From: Vibrio sp. D404a
GTDB taxonomy: Bacteria > Pseudomonadota > Gammaproteobacteria > Enterobacterales > Vibrionaceae
Direction: 5' to 3'
Assembly: GCF_030248535.1 (NCBI RefSeq)
Contig: NZ_JAHGAJ010000022.1
Span: 121,902-185,901, forward strand
Length of the DNA: 64,000 nucleotides
Under the pieces are notes generated by a model. The model ran no database searches. It was not told where the DNA came from and saw only the letters and a list, made by a program, of their open reading frames with translations. Within the stretch, counting starts at the first letter, position 1; each line of letters starts with the position of its first letter. The translations under genes and the position numbers were made by a program. This document shows, in pieces, positions 46,923-56,741 of this stretch.

Positions 46923-47642
46923 TTAGCTAGCTGCTGGTAATCTGTGATTTGATTCTTGCAGGTGGTTTGCAGAAGCAGAACGCGCTTTTTCGCTGTTACC
47001 AGCCATGATCGCATCGTAGATCTGGCGGTGTTCATTGATACAAGTACTGCCCTCTTCCGAAGAGTGAACAATAAAGTTAACGAACATCGTTGTTAAAATA
47101 TTGCCAAATGGAAGATAGAAATCGTTACCCGTCGCGTTAAAGATAAGGCTATGGAATCGCATGTCTACATCTGTCCAACGCTCTTGGTCGAACACTTCAG
47201 CTTCAGAGACTTCAACCATCTCTTGGAATGTTTCTGAAAGCTCAATACGCTGTTCAGCTGACGCGTTTTTCGCTGCTAGTGCGCACGCTTCAGGCTCAAT
47301 CGCACGACGTAAGCCTAGAAACTGGAAGCAGAATTCGTCGGTATCCGCTAGGCCGTCCATCCAACCGATAAGCTGAGGATCTAGGAAGTTCCAATACGCG
47401 CGATTAACAACACGAGTACCTACTTTTGGACGAGACTCTAAAAGACCTTTTGACGTCAGCAATTTCACCGCTTCACGCAGTGCTGTACGACTGATACCAA
47501 ATTGCTCACAAAGCGCCATCTCACCAGGGATAATAGAACCTTGAGCTAGCTCACCTGACAGGATACTACGAGCAATTTCACGAGCAACTTGCACGTGTAG
47601 GCTACGTTTTGAACCTGCGATTGAATTGAATGTTCCGACCAT
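46923..47642 (-). CDS. FadR/GntR-family regulator, FCD type (copy 1)
   Basis: A 239-residue repressor-type protein: N-terminal winged helix (about 15-80, ALCEQFGISRTALREAVKLL and SRPKVGTRV) and an FCD ligand domain (about 95-230) whose metal-ligand Asp/His positions are visible (FHSLIFNATGN, VNFIVHSSEEG, EHRQIYDAIMAG). It is convergent with the porin gene. It is strongly similar to the product of 48308-49039, including the WxFLDPQLxxWxxxL segment, so the two are paralogues. Likely effector: a keto-uronate or its product. Confidence 0.9.
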   Translation of the reverse strand: MVGTFNSIAGSKRSLHVQVAREIARSILSGELAQGSIIPGEMALCEQFGISRTALREAVKLLTSKGLLESRPKVGTRVVNRAYWNFLDPQLIGWMDGLADTDEFCFQFLGLRRAIEPEACALAAKNASAEQRIELSETFQEMVEVSEAEVFDQERWTDVDMRFHSLIFNATGNDFYLPFGNILTTMFVNFIVHSSEEGSTCINEHRQIYDAIMAGNSEKARSASANHLQESNHRLPAAS

Positions 47643-48307
47643 ATGTTCACTTGTTGTTATTAATGTATTATTTAATCCCCACTATATCACTTATATATTC
47701 AACTACCAAATATCGTTACTGCGCTCCGTCCCAGATTTAAACAAAACTAATTGTATAAATTAGATTACACAAATAATACGCTCAAAATTGCCCATCAACT
47801 AATGGCTTAATAATAATTCTCACTTGTATTTGGGTGTTTGTTTTGTACGACTAATGTCACATATATGTATCTTTCTCTCTAATTATAGCCGCATATAGTG
47901 GATTTTGATGCTGTACTGCTTGATTCAATTACATGCTATTGTATTATTAATTAACGGCAGATTTCTTATATCGTCAATTTCATCTAATAGTCACCTTTAT
48001 GATCGTGGCTACGGTTTCTCAATGCCTTTATTGAAAGTCGGCCAATAGTTTATACAACAACGTCGGTTCATTTTATGGACCATCAATGAGATGACACTAT
48101 CGCATCTCACTAATTTGCAGTGGTACGTCTAAACACTCACATCGAGTTCGACAGGTGGTCAGCAGCATATTGAAATGGTGAATTTGGTTGAGCTAACTCT
48201 CTTTATCACGTCTTATCCTGATTACCCTGCCTAGCACTGACAACGTAACACTGCCAACCCAAAGCCAGTTCATTCTGGCTTTGACCCTTTATATATAGGT
48301 GGTTTAC
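47643..48307. other. 665-bp region between the two divergent FadR-type genes
   Basis: AT-rich and without a convincing ORF. It includes TTGTATTATTAA-type sites near 47938 and a hairpin (AAAGCCAG/CTGGCTTT, 48261-48282) just before the second regulator. Its length and the hairpin leave room for an unrecognised RNA, but nothing firm is seen. Confidence 0.4.
48261..48282 (+). terminator. Hairpin just upstream of the second FadR-type gene
   Basis: AAAGCCAG pairs with CTGGCTTT around six bases, 25 bases before the start codon. A GACCCTTTATATA tail is only mildly U-rich. It could be a terminator of an upstream RNA or an attenuator. Confidence 0.45.
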
Positions 48308-49039
48308 ATGTCCGTATTCACGCTGGTGGAAGATTCTAGCCGCCGCATTCATGTTCAAGTGGCAAGACAAGTTGCCCGTAAGATCTTATCTGGCGAATTA
48401 AAAGAAGAAGAAAAGCTACCCAGTGAGATGGAGCTTTGTGAGATCTTTGGCGTCAGTCGAACTGCGTTAAGAGAATCAACCAAACTGCTCTCTGCAAAAG
48501 GACTTATTGAATCCAAGCCTAAAGTGGGGACTCGCATTATGCCGCGTTCTAACTGGCACTTTTTAGATCCTCAACTCCTCGATTGGATTCAAGATCTTGA
48601 AGACACTAAGCCGTTTTTGGCCCAATTCTTAGGACTTCGCAAAGCGATTGAACCGGAAGCGTGCGCGCTCGCAGCTCGCAATGCAACTGTCGAGCAACGT
48701 AAAGAGCTCTCCGTTCTATTTCAAAAGATGACACTCGCCGCAGAGAGCTTTGATTATGGAAGCTGGACGGTCAATGACCATCTGTTCCACCGCACGATTT
48801 TCCTTTCGACGGGTAACCAGTTCTACATTCCGTTTGGCAACATTTTGTCGGCGATTTTCCGACAGTTTATTGATCACTCGGCAGAAGGTGGGCGTTTCTG
48901 TCTTGCAGAACACAAAGCCATTTACGACGCCATTATGTCAGGGAATAGCGAAGGAGCACGGATGGCTTCTCAAAGCCTGTTGAACGACGACAATCAAAAG
49001 CTATCTAAGGTACCTTTAAAGGTCGCGGCAATGGCTTAA
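48308..49039 (+). CDS. FadR/GntR-family regulator, FCD type (copy 2)
   Basis: A 243-residue regulator from the ATG at 48308 (SD AGGTGG); an earlier GTG at 48299 overlaps that SD. It has a winged helix (MELCEIFGVSRTALREST, KPKVGTRI) and FCD domain (LFHRTIFLSTGN, FIDHSAEGG, EHKAIYDAIMSG). It is a close paralogue of the protein encoded at 46923-47642. Whether the pair divides sensing of two sugars or acts together is open. Confidence 0.9.
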   Translation: MSVFTLVEDSSRRIHVQVARQVARKILSGELKEEEKLPSEMELCEIFGVSRTALRESTKLLSAKGLIESKPKVGTRIMPRSNWHFLDPQLLDWIQDLEDTKPFLAQFLGLRKAIEPEACALAARNATVEQRKELSVLFQKMTLAAESFDYGSWTVNDHLFHRTIFLSTGNQFYIPFGNILSAIFRQFIDHSAEGGRFCLAEHKAIYDAIMSGNSEGARMASQSLLNDDNQKLSKVPLKVAAMA

Positions 49040-49081
49040 TCGATAAGTCACGTCTCTTCAACTACAACATTCGATTAAAAT

Positions 49082-49112
49082 ACTCATGATATAAACCACT
49101 TATATCATGAGT
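49082..49112 (+). terminator. Hairpin between the second FadR-type gene and the MATE gene
   Basis: ACTCATGATATAA and TTATATCATGAGT form a perfect 13-bp stem around five bases. The tail is TTGCTCTTT, so it is a moderate terminator candidate lying in front of the MATE gene. Confidence 0.55.
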
Positions 49113-49132
49113 TTGCTCTTTAAGAGGTCATT

Positions 49133-50491
49133 GTGGCATCTCAATCTTACGTCAAAAAGAACCTTTCCCTTGCCTGGCCGTTAGCACTCAACGCCCTGTT
49201 GATGCAGTCCATGCTGATGATCGATACCTTGTTGGTTTCACCACTTGGCGAAGTCTCCTTAGCGGCCATGGGTATCGCGACCACGGTTATCGCCTTTATT
49301 CTCGGCATTCAAATGGCGCTCGCCAACGGTACTCAACTTGTACTGAGTCGCGCAGTAGGTTCAGGCGTTCAAGCCTCACTCTCCCGAGCATTTTTAGCCG
49401 GGATGCTGATTAATTTTGGTACGGCTTTTCTATTCTTCCTTGCCCTAACCTTCTTTGATAACTCACTGATCAGCACGCTTACCGATGATGTTTCGCTGCA
49501 TGATGAGATTGCCGTCTACCTCAGCTTCTCCAAATACATTGTCTTGTTCACAGCAATAACCCAAGTGATCATCGCGCTGTTTAACGGCTTAGGTAAAACC
49601 AAGGTGCCGTTTAGAGGCTATTTAATCGAACTGCCTGTGAACGTTTTGGTGAGCTACGTGTTCATCCATGGTTGGTCGAGCTTTGAAGGATTAGGGGTAC
49701 AAGGAGCAGCGATAGGCAGTTTAGTTGCGATAATGATTCGTGCGGTCTATCTCTATTTGTGTATTCGATTTGAGAACTGCATTGAAGTGTCGCTGAACGC
49801 TTTCGGCTCTGACTTTTCACGCAATGTCGTTAATCACTTTAAAGAGATATTCCCCGTCGCTGCGAATGTGACCATGCTGTCGATTGGCGCGACCATTTAC
49901 CAACTGCTTTACACGCAGCTTAATATCAACGCTTATGTAGCGATTACCTTGGTCATGCCTTGGATTCGCGCTGGGACCCAGTTTATTACCGCTTGGGCTC
50001 ACTCGTCTGCTATCACAATCAGCCAAGCGATTGGCTCAAAGCAGATGACCGATCTAAGAAAGAATGTTGATGCCAGTATCGATATCGCGGTGATCATCTC
50101 GATTCTGTCGATGTTCTTCTTTATCGCACTGAGTTTCTTCATGGGTGATATCTACCCCGATCTGGATAGCGCCACCTATGACGCTCTAACGGTGATTGCG
50201 CCGCTCTATATCTTTCTTCCGCTTGTCCGTGGCTACAACACGGTTCACGGCCACGTATTGAGAGCATTAGGTCAAACCACGGCAGTATTTAAGATTAACT
50301 TCACCGGTCAATGGATCGTCTCGATTCCACTATGTGCTTTGATCATTTTCGGCTTCGATGGCTCTATTTTCTGGGCATTTGCGGTTCAACCTTTCGAAGA
50401 GATGGTCAAGGCGCTGCCGTTTAGACACCTTGCAAGAAAACACCTTAAAGAGTTTGATGAAGAGAAAGCCAAAAAACTGATGTACGACTAA
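49133..50491 (+). CDS. MATE-family efflux transporter
   Basis: A 452-residue inner-membrane antiporter with about 12 hydrophobic segments in two related halves. The start is a GTG (49133) behind AAGAGG. The N-terminal half shows the typical LAWPLALNALLMQSMLMIDTLLVSPLGE opening, and the second half the AWAHSSAITISQAIGSK motif. MATE pumps export cationic drugs or metabolites with Na+ or H+. The substrate is unknown. A terminator follows. Confidence 0.87.
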   Translation: MASQSYVKKNLSLAWPLALNALLMQSMLMIDTLLVSPLGEVSLAAMGIATTVIAFILGIQMALANGTQLVLSRAVGSGVQASLSRAFLAGMLINFGTAFLFFLALTFFDNSLISTLTDDVSLHDEIAVYLSFSKYIVLFTAITQVIIALFNGLGKTKVPFRGYLIELPVNVLVSYVFIHGWSSFEGLGVQGAAIGSLVAIMIRAVYLYLCIRFENCIEVSLNAFGSDFSRNVVNHFKEIFPVAANVTMLSIGATIYQLLYTQLNINAYVAITLVMPWIRAGTQFITAWAHSSAITISQAIGSKQMTDLRKNVDASIDIAVIISILSMFFFIALSFFMGDIYPDLDSATYDALTVIAPLYIFLPLVRGYNTVHGHVLRALGQTTAVFKINFTGQWIVSIPLCALIIFGFDGSIFWAFAVQPFEEMVKALPFRHLARKHLKEFDEEKAKKLMYD

Positions 50492-50522
50492 CGCACAGTA
50501 CACCTCTAACTTTTAAAATAAC

Positions 50523-50553
50523 AATGCCCTATTTCGCTATGAATATAGGGCAT
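50523..50553 (+). terminator. Intrinsic terminator of the MATE gene
   Basis: AATGCCCTAT and ATAGGGCATT pair around 11 bases and are followed by TTT. It may also serve the convergent phosphoesterase gene. Confidence 0.85.
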
Positions 50554-50574
50554 TTTTATCTTGTATTGATGACA

Positions 50575-51549
50575 CTAACTGAGTGTTAATCGAGGTCGAA
50601 TTAACTCATAAAGATAGGCAAGTTCATCGGCCATTTTGAAGCGTTGATTAATCACACCACCTGCCATATGAGCGTGCCCGCCACCATAACCAAGGCCTCG
50701 ATCATTGAGTGCCCCTCGCACAACTTCAGCGACGTCATTATCTTCACACTCTGAACGGAGAGAAACAAACGTCCTCTGATACGATCTCGCGCTCAACACC
50801 ACGATGTCAATCTCATCAACCGTCAATAGAAAGTCTCCAAGAACCCCTAGCATGTTCTTTGGGCACCCTTCAGGCAAAATAGCAAACGCACTATTCTTGT
50901 CACGTTTCATTGAGGTCAACATAGAATCAAAATATTGAAGCTCTTGATATTCGATCTGATTTCGACAGATGCCATTAACGGTCACCATGTCAGCAAGGCG
51001 CTGCAATTGAAACAGTGCCTTAATATCCGCCTCGCTTACCGACCGAGTAAAGCTTGCCGTATCAAACGTTAAGCCCACCAGCAGAGCCGTCGCGATTCGC
51101 TTTGGAATCGGTATCTTGTAGTAGTTAAAGTACTCAACCATGATTGTCGCGGTCGAACCATAGTCGGGCCTTACATCTGCATACCAAACATAGCTCGGTA
51201 CCTTGACCTGATGATGGTCAATCACAGCGACTTCTAATCCCGGTAAGTCCGTTACATTCGCTTCGCCAATACAACCATCGACCACAATGATTTTGTCGCT
51301 CGGTTTTAGGTCTAACTGGTGTGATTTAACGATTGGAATGTCTAGCCAACCGATTAGATTATTGAGTGATACTCGGTCGATAAAACCCTGATATGAAAGA
51401 AAAGGGGCAAAACCCTTCTTTTTAAGTAGATAAGCCAATGCAAATGCCGAAGCGATAGCATCATGATCAGGAAAGTCATGAGCCTGAACTATCACTCGCT
51501 CACTGCCTTTTAAGTCGACTAAAAACTGATCAAATTTTGATAGAGGCAT
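50575..51549 (-). CDS. DHH-family phosphoesterase
   Basis: A 324-residue cytoplasmic protein of the DHH/DHHA1 superfamily (NrnA/RecJ-like). Catalytic motifs seen: QAHDFPDHDAIASAF (motif I, with DHDA for the usual DxD), VVDGC (motif II), VIDHHQ (DHH motif), and the C-terminal GYGGGHAHMAGG of DHHA1. Such enzymes degrade nanoRNAs or cyclic dinucleotides or release pAp phosphate. I start at the ATG at 51549; a GTG at 51582 is in frame and also has an SD-like AGGA. The substrate is not decidable by sequence. Confidence 0.85.
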   Translation of the reverse strand: MPLSKFDQFLVDLKGSERVIVQAHDFPDHDAIASAFALAYLLKKKGFAPFLSYQGFIDRVSLNNLIGWLDIPIVKSHQLDLKPSDKIIVVDGCIGEANVTDLPGLEVAVIDHHQVKVPSYVWYADVRPDYGSTATIMVEYFNYYKIPIPKRIATALLVGLTFDTASFTRSVSEADIKALFQLQRLADMVTVNGICRNQIEYQELQYFDSMLTSMKRDKNSAFAILPEGCPKNMLGVLGDFLLTVDEIDIVVLSARSYQRTFVSLRSECEDNDVAEVVRGALNDRGLGYGGGHAHMAGGVINQRFKMADELAYLYELIRPRLTLS

Positions 51550-51582
51550 TCCATTGTCCCTGCCAAGTATGTTGGAAGCCAC

Positions 51583-52038
51583 ATTGAGTCCTACAGCAGC
51601 AACCTAACCATTACAAAAAGGGACAGTATATCGCGACAGATAAATGCATCTATATGAATATCTCGCTAATATGACTTTGCTCTCACTAACATCACAGATG
51701 AGTCTTTCTTGACTGGCTTAAAGACTCAACCACCCAATTTCACCGTCATACTCTTTCTTCAATTTCCTCTCCAATCTCGTTTACACACCCATATTCTGTG
51801 AAGTTTTCTTATCAGATTTTTTTGTTGTAGATAAACCTTTTCAATAAATACCCAATCAAAATCGACTTTAATAAAAGTGAAATATTCGATTTATAACCTC
51901 CCCTTCGACAACTTAATAAGTCTAGTCATATTTTACTGAGCTTGAATAATCACAATGTTTTACTTGAACACTAGAACGTCACACTTATTCAAACACCGAT
52001 ATTATTCTGAAGAATAATGGATTAACTGGAGATATACC
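51583..52038. promoter_or_regulatory. Upstream region of the pst operon
   Basis: 456 bases between the divergent phosphoesterase and pstS genes. A PhoB box would be expected here, but I could not find two clear CTGTCAT-type half sites. Nothing else is seen apart from AT-rich sequence. Confidence 0.3.
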
Positions 52039-53085
52039 GTGAAATTGATTAAAACTACACTATTGTCGTCTCTACTTGTTGCGGCAACATTTAATGTTTC
52101 TGCGAATACGACGATTAATGGTGCAGGTGCAACTTTTCCTCATCCAATCTACGCGAAGTGGGCTGAGCAGTACCAGCAAGCTACTGGTGTGCAAATCAAC
52201 TACCAAGCGATTGGTTCAGGTGGTGGCATTCGTCAAATCACAGCTAAAACCGTTGATTTCGGCGCAACAGATGCACCGTTAACAATTGAAGAGCTCAACA
52301 AAGAAGAGATGATTCAATTTCCAATGGTAATGGGTGCAATCGTACCGGTTGTAAACATTCCTGGCATCGAAGCAGGTGAAATGAAACTAACAGGTGAAAT
52401 CCTAGCGGATATCTACCTTGGCAAAATTAAAAATTGGAACAATGAAGCAATCGTCGCACTAAACGGTGACCTATCGATTCCTTCTCAACCAATTTATGTT
52501 GTCCACCGCTCAGATGGCTCAGGCACAACATTCAACTTCACAGAATACCTTGCGCAGGTTAATGAAGATTGGAATAGCCAAGTCGGTGTCGGTAAAGACA
52601 TTACTTGGCCACGTGAAGCAACCACTATTGGCGGTAACGGCAATGCTGGCGTAGCAAACTTCGTAAGCCGTACTCGTGGTGCGATCGGCTACGTTGAATA
52701 TGCGTTTGCGAAGCAAAACGACCTAACTCACACACAGATGGACAGCGCTGAAGGTAAGTTCTTGCAACCTACTATGGAGACTTTCCAATCTGCAGCAGCA
52801 AACGGCGACTGGGCGAATGCGCCTGGCTACCACCTGCTACTGAATAACCAGCCTGGTGCCGACTCTTGGCCTATGACTGCAGCAACTTTCATCTTGATGC
52901 ATAAAGATCAGAAAGACTCAGAAAAAGCCAAAGAGATCCTCAAGTTCTTTAACTGGAGCTACGAGAACGGTGCTGATGCTGCGGAAGAGTTAGATTACAT
53001 TCCAATGCCAAAAGCAGTTAGCCAAATGGTTAATGCAACTTGGTCTGAAGAACTCACTACAAACGGCAAAGCCATTCTTAATTAA
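52039..53085 (+). CDS. pstS: Phosphate ABC transporter binding protein
   Basis: A 348-residue periplasmic phosphate-binding protein with a signal peptide (cleaved after FNVSA, residue 22). The phosphate-loop motifs are visible: GAGATFPHPIYAKW at the mature start, IGSGGGIRQI, DFGATDAPL, and HRSDGSGTTFNFT. It is the first gene of pstSCAB with GGAGATATACC before the start. The lack of phoU in the operon suggests it is the second Pst system, as in chromosome II of vibrios. Confidence 0.96.
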   Translation: MKLIKTTLLSSLLVAATFNVSANTTINGAGATFPHPIYAKWAEQYQQATGVQINYQAIGSGGGIRQITAKTVDFGATDAPLTIEELNKEEMIQFPMVMGAIVPVVNIPGIEAGEMKLTGEILADIYLGKIKNWNNEAIVALNGDLSIPSQPIYVVHRSDGSGTTFNFTEYLAQVNEDWNSQVGVGKDITWPREATTIGGNGNAGVANFVSRTRGAIGYVEYAFAKQNDLTHTQMDSAEGKFLQPTMETFQSAAANGDWANAPGYHLLLNNQPGADSWPMTAATFILMHKDQKDSEKAKEILKFFNWSYENGADAAEELDYIPMPKAVSQMVNATWSEELTTNGKAILN

Positions 53086-53223
53086 TCGATAGATTATTTA
53101 ATTTAACAGATAGTAACTTTTAATTGAGAACTCATACCGCCACTTATTATTTCATCGACCGTAGTTAGGCCCCCTATAGGCATTTAATTTACAGCGAGGA
53201 ATAACAAGTCGGCGGTACTTATC

Positions 53224-54162
53224 ATGCTTATGAATAATACAATGAACTTTAAAAGAATAGACGGTGATTCAATATTTGAAAAACTGAGCTTCACCTCTTC
53301 TATTCTTATATTTTTTGCCCTAACCGGTATCATCCTTTCTTTAATTGATGGTGGTTGGAAGGCTTTTTCTGAATTTGGTCCAGGCTTCGTATTTAACAAT
53401 GTTTGGGATCCGATCAATAGCAACTTTGGTGCAGCTTCCGCTATCTACGGTACGCTAGTCACCTCTTTTATTGCTATCTGTATCGCGGTTCCTGTCGCAC
53501 TCGGCACTGCTATTTTCCTAGCAGAGCTTGCTCCTAAATGGATTAGCACGCCCGTAAGTAAAGCTATTGAGCTTCTTGCTGCTATTCCAAGCATCATCTA
53601 CGGTATGTGGGGCCTGTTCGTCTTTGCACCTTGGTTCTCTGAAGGGTTCCAAATGTGGGCACTGACTAACTTATCCGGACTGCCAATTATCGGCACTTGG
53701 TTTAGTGGCCCGCCTATCGGGATCGGCCTTCTGAGCGCAGGAATCATTCTCTCTTTCATGATTCTACCTATCATGACGGCTTTAACTCGCGATGCCTTAC
53801 GTTCAATTCCAGACGTACTACGCGAAGCTGCGTATGGCGTAGGTGCAACCCCTTTTGAAGTGATTACTAAGGTACTACTTCCTAAAGTAAAAAGTGCTGT
53901 GGCAAGTGCCGGCATTCTCGGCCTTGGGCGTGCGCTTGGTGAAACGATGGCGGTGGCTTTTGTCATCGGTGGTGCAAACCGCATCGAAACATCACTGTTT
54001 ATGCCAGCAAGCTCGATCTCTTCGACGATTGCACAGCAGTTTAATGAAGCGACCAATGAAGTTCACATCTCTTCGCTGATCGCACTAGGCCTAGTGTTAT
54101 TTGCTATCACATTCATCGTAATGGGTGCAGCTCGATACCTAGTAAACCGAGGTAAATCATGA
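53224..54162 (+). CDS. pstC: Phosphate ABC transporter permease PstC
   Basis: A 312-residue inner-membrane permease with six hydrophobic segments and the EAA-type loop ALRSIPDVLREAAYGVGATPFEVI. Partner of PstA. The SD before the first ATG is weak; later Met codons (positions 3 and 7) could also start. The stop overlaps the pstA start by four bases (ATGA). Confidence 0.94.
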   Translation: MLMNNTMNFKRIDGDSIFEKLSFTSSILIFFALTGIILSLIDGGWKAFSEFGPGFVFNNVWDPINSNFGAASAIYGTLVTSFIAICIAVPVALGTAIFLAELAPKWISTPVSKAIELLAAIPSIIYGMWGLFVFAPWFSEGFQMWALTNLSGLPIIGTWFSGPPIGIGLLSAGIILSFMILPIMTALTRDALRSIPDVLREAAYGVGATPFEVITKVLLPKVKSAVASAGILGLGRALGETMAVAFVIGGANRIETSLFMPASSISSTIAQQFNEATNEVHISSLIALGLVLFAITFIVMGAARYLVNRGKS

Positions 54163-54995
54163 ACCTAAGAAAAATAAAGAATGCACTCTTCTACGCATTG
54201 TGTATCGGCGCGACTGCAACGGGTATCATCGTGCTTTCTAGTATCCTTTACACACTGGTTGGTGAAGGTATCAAGGGCATGAAGTGGAGCTTATTCACAG
54301 AGCTCACTCCTGCGCCGGGCAGTGAAGGTGGCTTAAAGAACGCTATCTACGGAAGCCTTGTCCTAACGGGGATGGGTATTCTTATCGCTGCACCACTTGG
54401 CGTTCTGGCGGGTACTTGGTTGTCGGAAGCACCAAAAGAGAATAAGACCGCTGAAACCCTGCGCTTCCTTAATGGAATGCTAGTTAGTGCACCTTCAATC
54501 CTAGTCGGTCTGTTCATCTACGCCGTGATTGTGGTGCCTATGGGTTCATACTCAGCGTGGGCAGGCTCAATTGCGCTAGCCATCCTTGCGTTGCCTGTAA
54601 TCATCTCCTCAACTGAAGAGATGCTTCGCCTAGTTCCACCAACACTTAAAGAAGCTGGCAGTGGTCTTGGAGCTCCTAAATGGCGCGTTATCACCAAACT
54701 GAGCTACCGCGCAGCAGGTCCAGGGATCATCACCGCGATCTTGCTCTCGATTGCTCGTATCTCAGGTGAGACTGCACCACTGCTCTTTACAGCACTAAAC
54801 AGCAGCTTCATGACCACAGACATGGGCGCGCCAATGGCGAACTTACCTGTAACCATTTATCAATTTGCGATGAGCCCTTACGCATCATGGCAAGAACTGG
54901 CATGGGCTGGTGCCCTGCTGATCACATCCTTTATTTTATTTGTAAACGTACTAGCGACAAGCTTGCCTAAATTATTGAAAGCGAGAAAAGCATAA
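54159..54995 (+). CDS. pstA: Phosphate ABC transporter permease PstA
   Basis: A 278-residue inner-membrane permease with about six hydrophobic segments and an EAA-like loop ([21 protein letters not shown]). It forms the channel with PstC. It overlaps pstC by 4 bases and pstB by one (TAATG), so the three are translationally coupled. Confidence 0.94.
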   Translation: MNLRKIKNALFYALCIGATATGIIVLSSILYTLVGEGIKGMKWSLFTELTPAPGSEGGLKNAIYGSLVLTGMGILIAAPLGVLAGTWLSEAPKENKTAETLRFLNGMLVSAPSILVGLFIYAVIVVPMGSYSAWAGSIALAILALPVIISSTEEMLRLVPPTLKEAGSGLGAPKWRVITKLSYRAAGPGIITAILLSIARISGETAPLLFTALNSSFMTTDMGAPMANLPVTIYQFAMSPYASWQELAWAGALLITSFILFVNVLATSLPKLLKARKA

Positions 54996-55843
54996 TGACT
55001 GCCATGACTAACACAGTAGTAAACGAGAACGTTGTCACTCCAAACGTTGATCCTATGTCTATCCCTGCTGCCAATGACCAAGCAATGTCATGCCGCATGC
55101 AAATAGAAGACTTAAGCTTTTTCTACAACAAGAGCTTACCTGCGGCGCTTAAGGGCATTACGATGCCAATCTACAACAACAAGGTAACAGCGCTAATTGG
55201 CCCATCAGGTTGTGGTAAATCGACTCTGCTGCGCACAATGAACCGCATCTACGACCTTTACCGCACTCAATATGCAGAGGGTGATATCCTGCTTGATGAT
55301 GAGAGTATCCTTGGCTCGATTGACCTAAACGAACTGCGCTCAAAGGTGGGGATGGTTTTCCAAAAACCAACGCCGTTCCCAATGTCTATTTACGAGAACA
55401 TGGCGTTTGGCCTTAAGCTAAAAGGCGGTTTCAGCAAGCAAGAGATCGACACTCAAATCGAAAAGGCACTGAAACGCGCACATCTTTGGGAAGAGGTGAA
55501 GGATAAGCTACATGCTGACGCGATGGGCTTGTCAGGTGGTCAACAACAGCGTCTATGTATCGCGCGTACTATCGCACTACAACCAGAAGTGATTCTGATG
55601 GATGAACCGACGTCAGCGCTTGACCCTATCGCAACGGCAGCTATCGAAGAGCTGATTACCGAGCTAAGAGAAAAGTACACCATCGTTATCGTGACTCATA
55701 ACATGCAACAAGCAATGCGTATCTCAGACTACACAGGCTTTATGTACCTTGGTGAGTTGATTGAGTTTGGTGAGACTGAACAGATCTTCAAAGCGCCAAA
55801 GAACGACCGCACGCAACGTTACATCTCAGGCGACTTCGGTTAA
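54995..55843 (+). CDS. pstB: Phosphate ABC transporter ATPase PstB
   Basis: A 282-residue ATPase. Walker [10 protein letters not shown], signature LSGGQQQR, Walker [13 protein letters not shown], and the switch histidine in IVTHNMQQA are all present. It has an N-terminal extension of about 30 residues before the conserved core. It is the last gene of the operon and precedes a strong terminator; no phoU follows. Confidence 0.96.
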   Translation: MTAMTNTVVNENVVTPNVDPMSIPAANDQAMSCRMQIEDLSFFYNKSLPAALKGITMPIYNNKVTALIGPSGCGKSTLLRTMNRIYDLYRTQYAEGDILLDDESILGSIDLNELRSKVGMVFQKPTPFPMSIYENMAFGLKLKGGFSKQEIDTQIEKALKRAHLWEEVKDKLHADAMGLSGGQQQRLCIARTIALQPEVILMDEPTSALDPIATAAIEELITELREKYTIVIVTHNMQQAMRISDYTGFMYLGELIEFGETEQIFKAPKNDRTQRYISGDFG

Positions 55844-55894
55844 GCCTTTCTCACTCACATAAGTACGAGTCACTCACTAACACTTACCAATAAG

Positions 55895-55925
55895 AAGAGC
55901 GCCAATTAGGCGCTCTTCTTGTATT
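55895..55925. terminator. Terminator between pstB and the convergent vct genes
   Basis: AAGAAGAGCGCC and GGCGCTCTTCTT pair around AATTA. The tail on the plus strand is GTATTTT. Confidence 0.88.
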
Positions 55926-55964
55926 TTAATCTTTAGTAAATTTTAAGTTTTGATAAAGAACCGA

Positions 55965-56729
55965 TTAACGACCTGAGTAGTACATACAGATCTTCACGCC
56001 GTCGAACTCGCGAATCTCAAACGGAATCTCGTAGATAGACTCCATCACTTCTTTATCGACAACCTCTTCCACTTTTCCTGCTTTGATCACCTGCCCGCGC
56101 TTCATCGCCACAATGTTGTCTGAATAGCTGGATGCAAAGTTGATGTCATGAATCACAATCACAACGGCTTTATTAAACTCGTGAGCTAAACGGCGCAGTG
56201 TCTGCATGATTTCGACTGAGTGCTTAATATCGAGGTTATTCAGCGGCTCATCGAGAAAAACATAGTCAGTATCTTGTGCAACAACCATCGCGATAAACGC
56301 CATCTGACGCTGACCGCCACTGAGTTGGTCAAGATACTTGTCCTGAATATCCGTAATACCTAAGTGCTCTAAAGCTGTATCAACCACCTTGTGGTCATTA
56401 TCCTGCATTCGACCTTGTGAGTGCGGGAAACGGCCAAAGCAGACCAATTCACGCACGGTAAAGCGCATGTTGATGTTGTTCGACTGTCTTAATACCGCAA
56501 GGTGTTTCGCCAGCTCTTTTGTGTCCCACTCAGCCAGTAACTTATCGCCAATAAGAACTTCGCCCGCGTCGCTGTCAGTAAGGCGACTTGCCATTGAGAG
56601 TAACGTACTTTTACCAGCACCATTTGGACCAATAATGGAAGTTACTTCACCTTTCGGAAACAGTGCACTGGCGTCATCAACAACGGTTGTCTTGCCATAC
56701 TTCTTACTTAAACCTGTTAATTTAATCAC
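55965..56729 (-). CDS. vctC: Catechol-type iron siderophore ABC ATPase, VctC-like
   Basis: A 254-residue ATPase: Walker A GPNGAGKST, signature LSGGQRQ, Walker B DYVFLDEPLNNLD, switch His in VIVIHDINFA. It belongs to the iron-siderophore group and is the last gene of a four-gene set in the order binding protein, permease, permease, ATPase, the same as V. cholerae vctPDGC, which imports enterobactin/vibriobactin-type siderophores. The naming rests on gene order and family resemblance. Confidence 0.88.
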   Translation of the reverse strand: MIKLTGLSKKYGKTTVVDDASALFPKGEVTSIIGPNGAGKSTLLSMASRLTDSDAGEVLIGDKLLAEWDTKELAKHLAVLRQSNNINMRFTVRELVCFGRFPHSQGRMQDNDHKVVDTALEHLGITDIQDKYLDQLSGGQRQMAFIAMVVAQDTDYVFLDEPLNNLDIKHSVEIMQTLRRLAHEFNKAVVIVIHDINFASSYSDNIVAMKRGQVIKAGKVEEVVDKEVMESIYEIPFEIREFDGVKICMYYSGR

Positions 56730-56741
56730 TTCTCACTACCT

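Noticed and set aside
46814..47071. Minus-strand 85-codon ORF
   Set aside because: It overlaps the bidirectional terminator and the end of the FadR-type gene in another frame.
51583..52038. Pho box upstream of pstS
   Set aside because: No pair of CTGTCAT-like half sites with the right spacing could be read.
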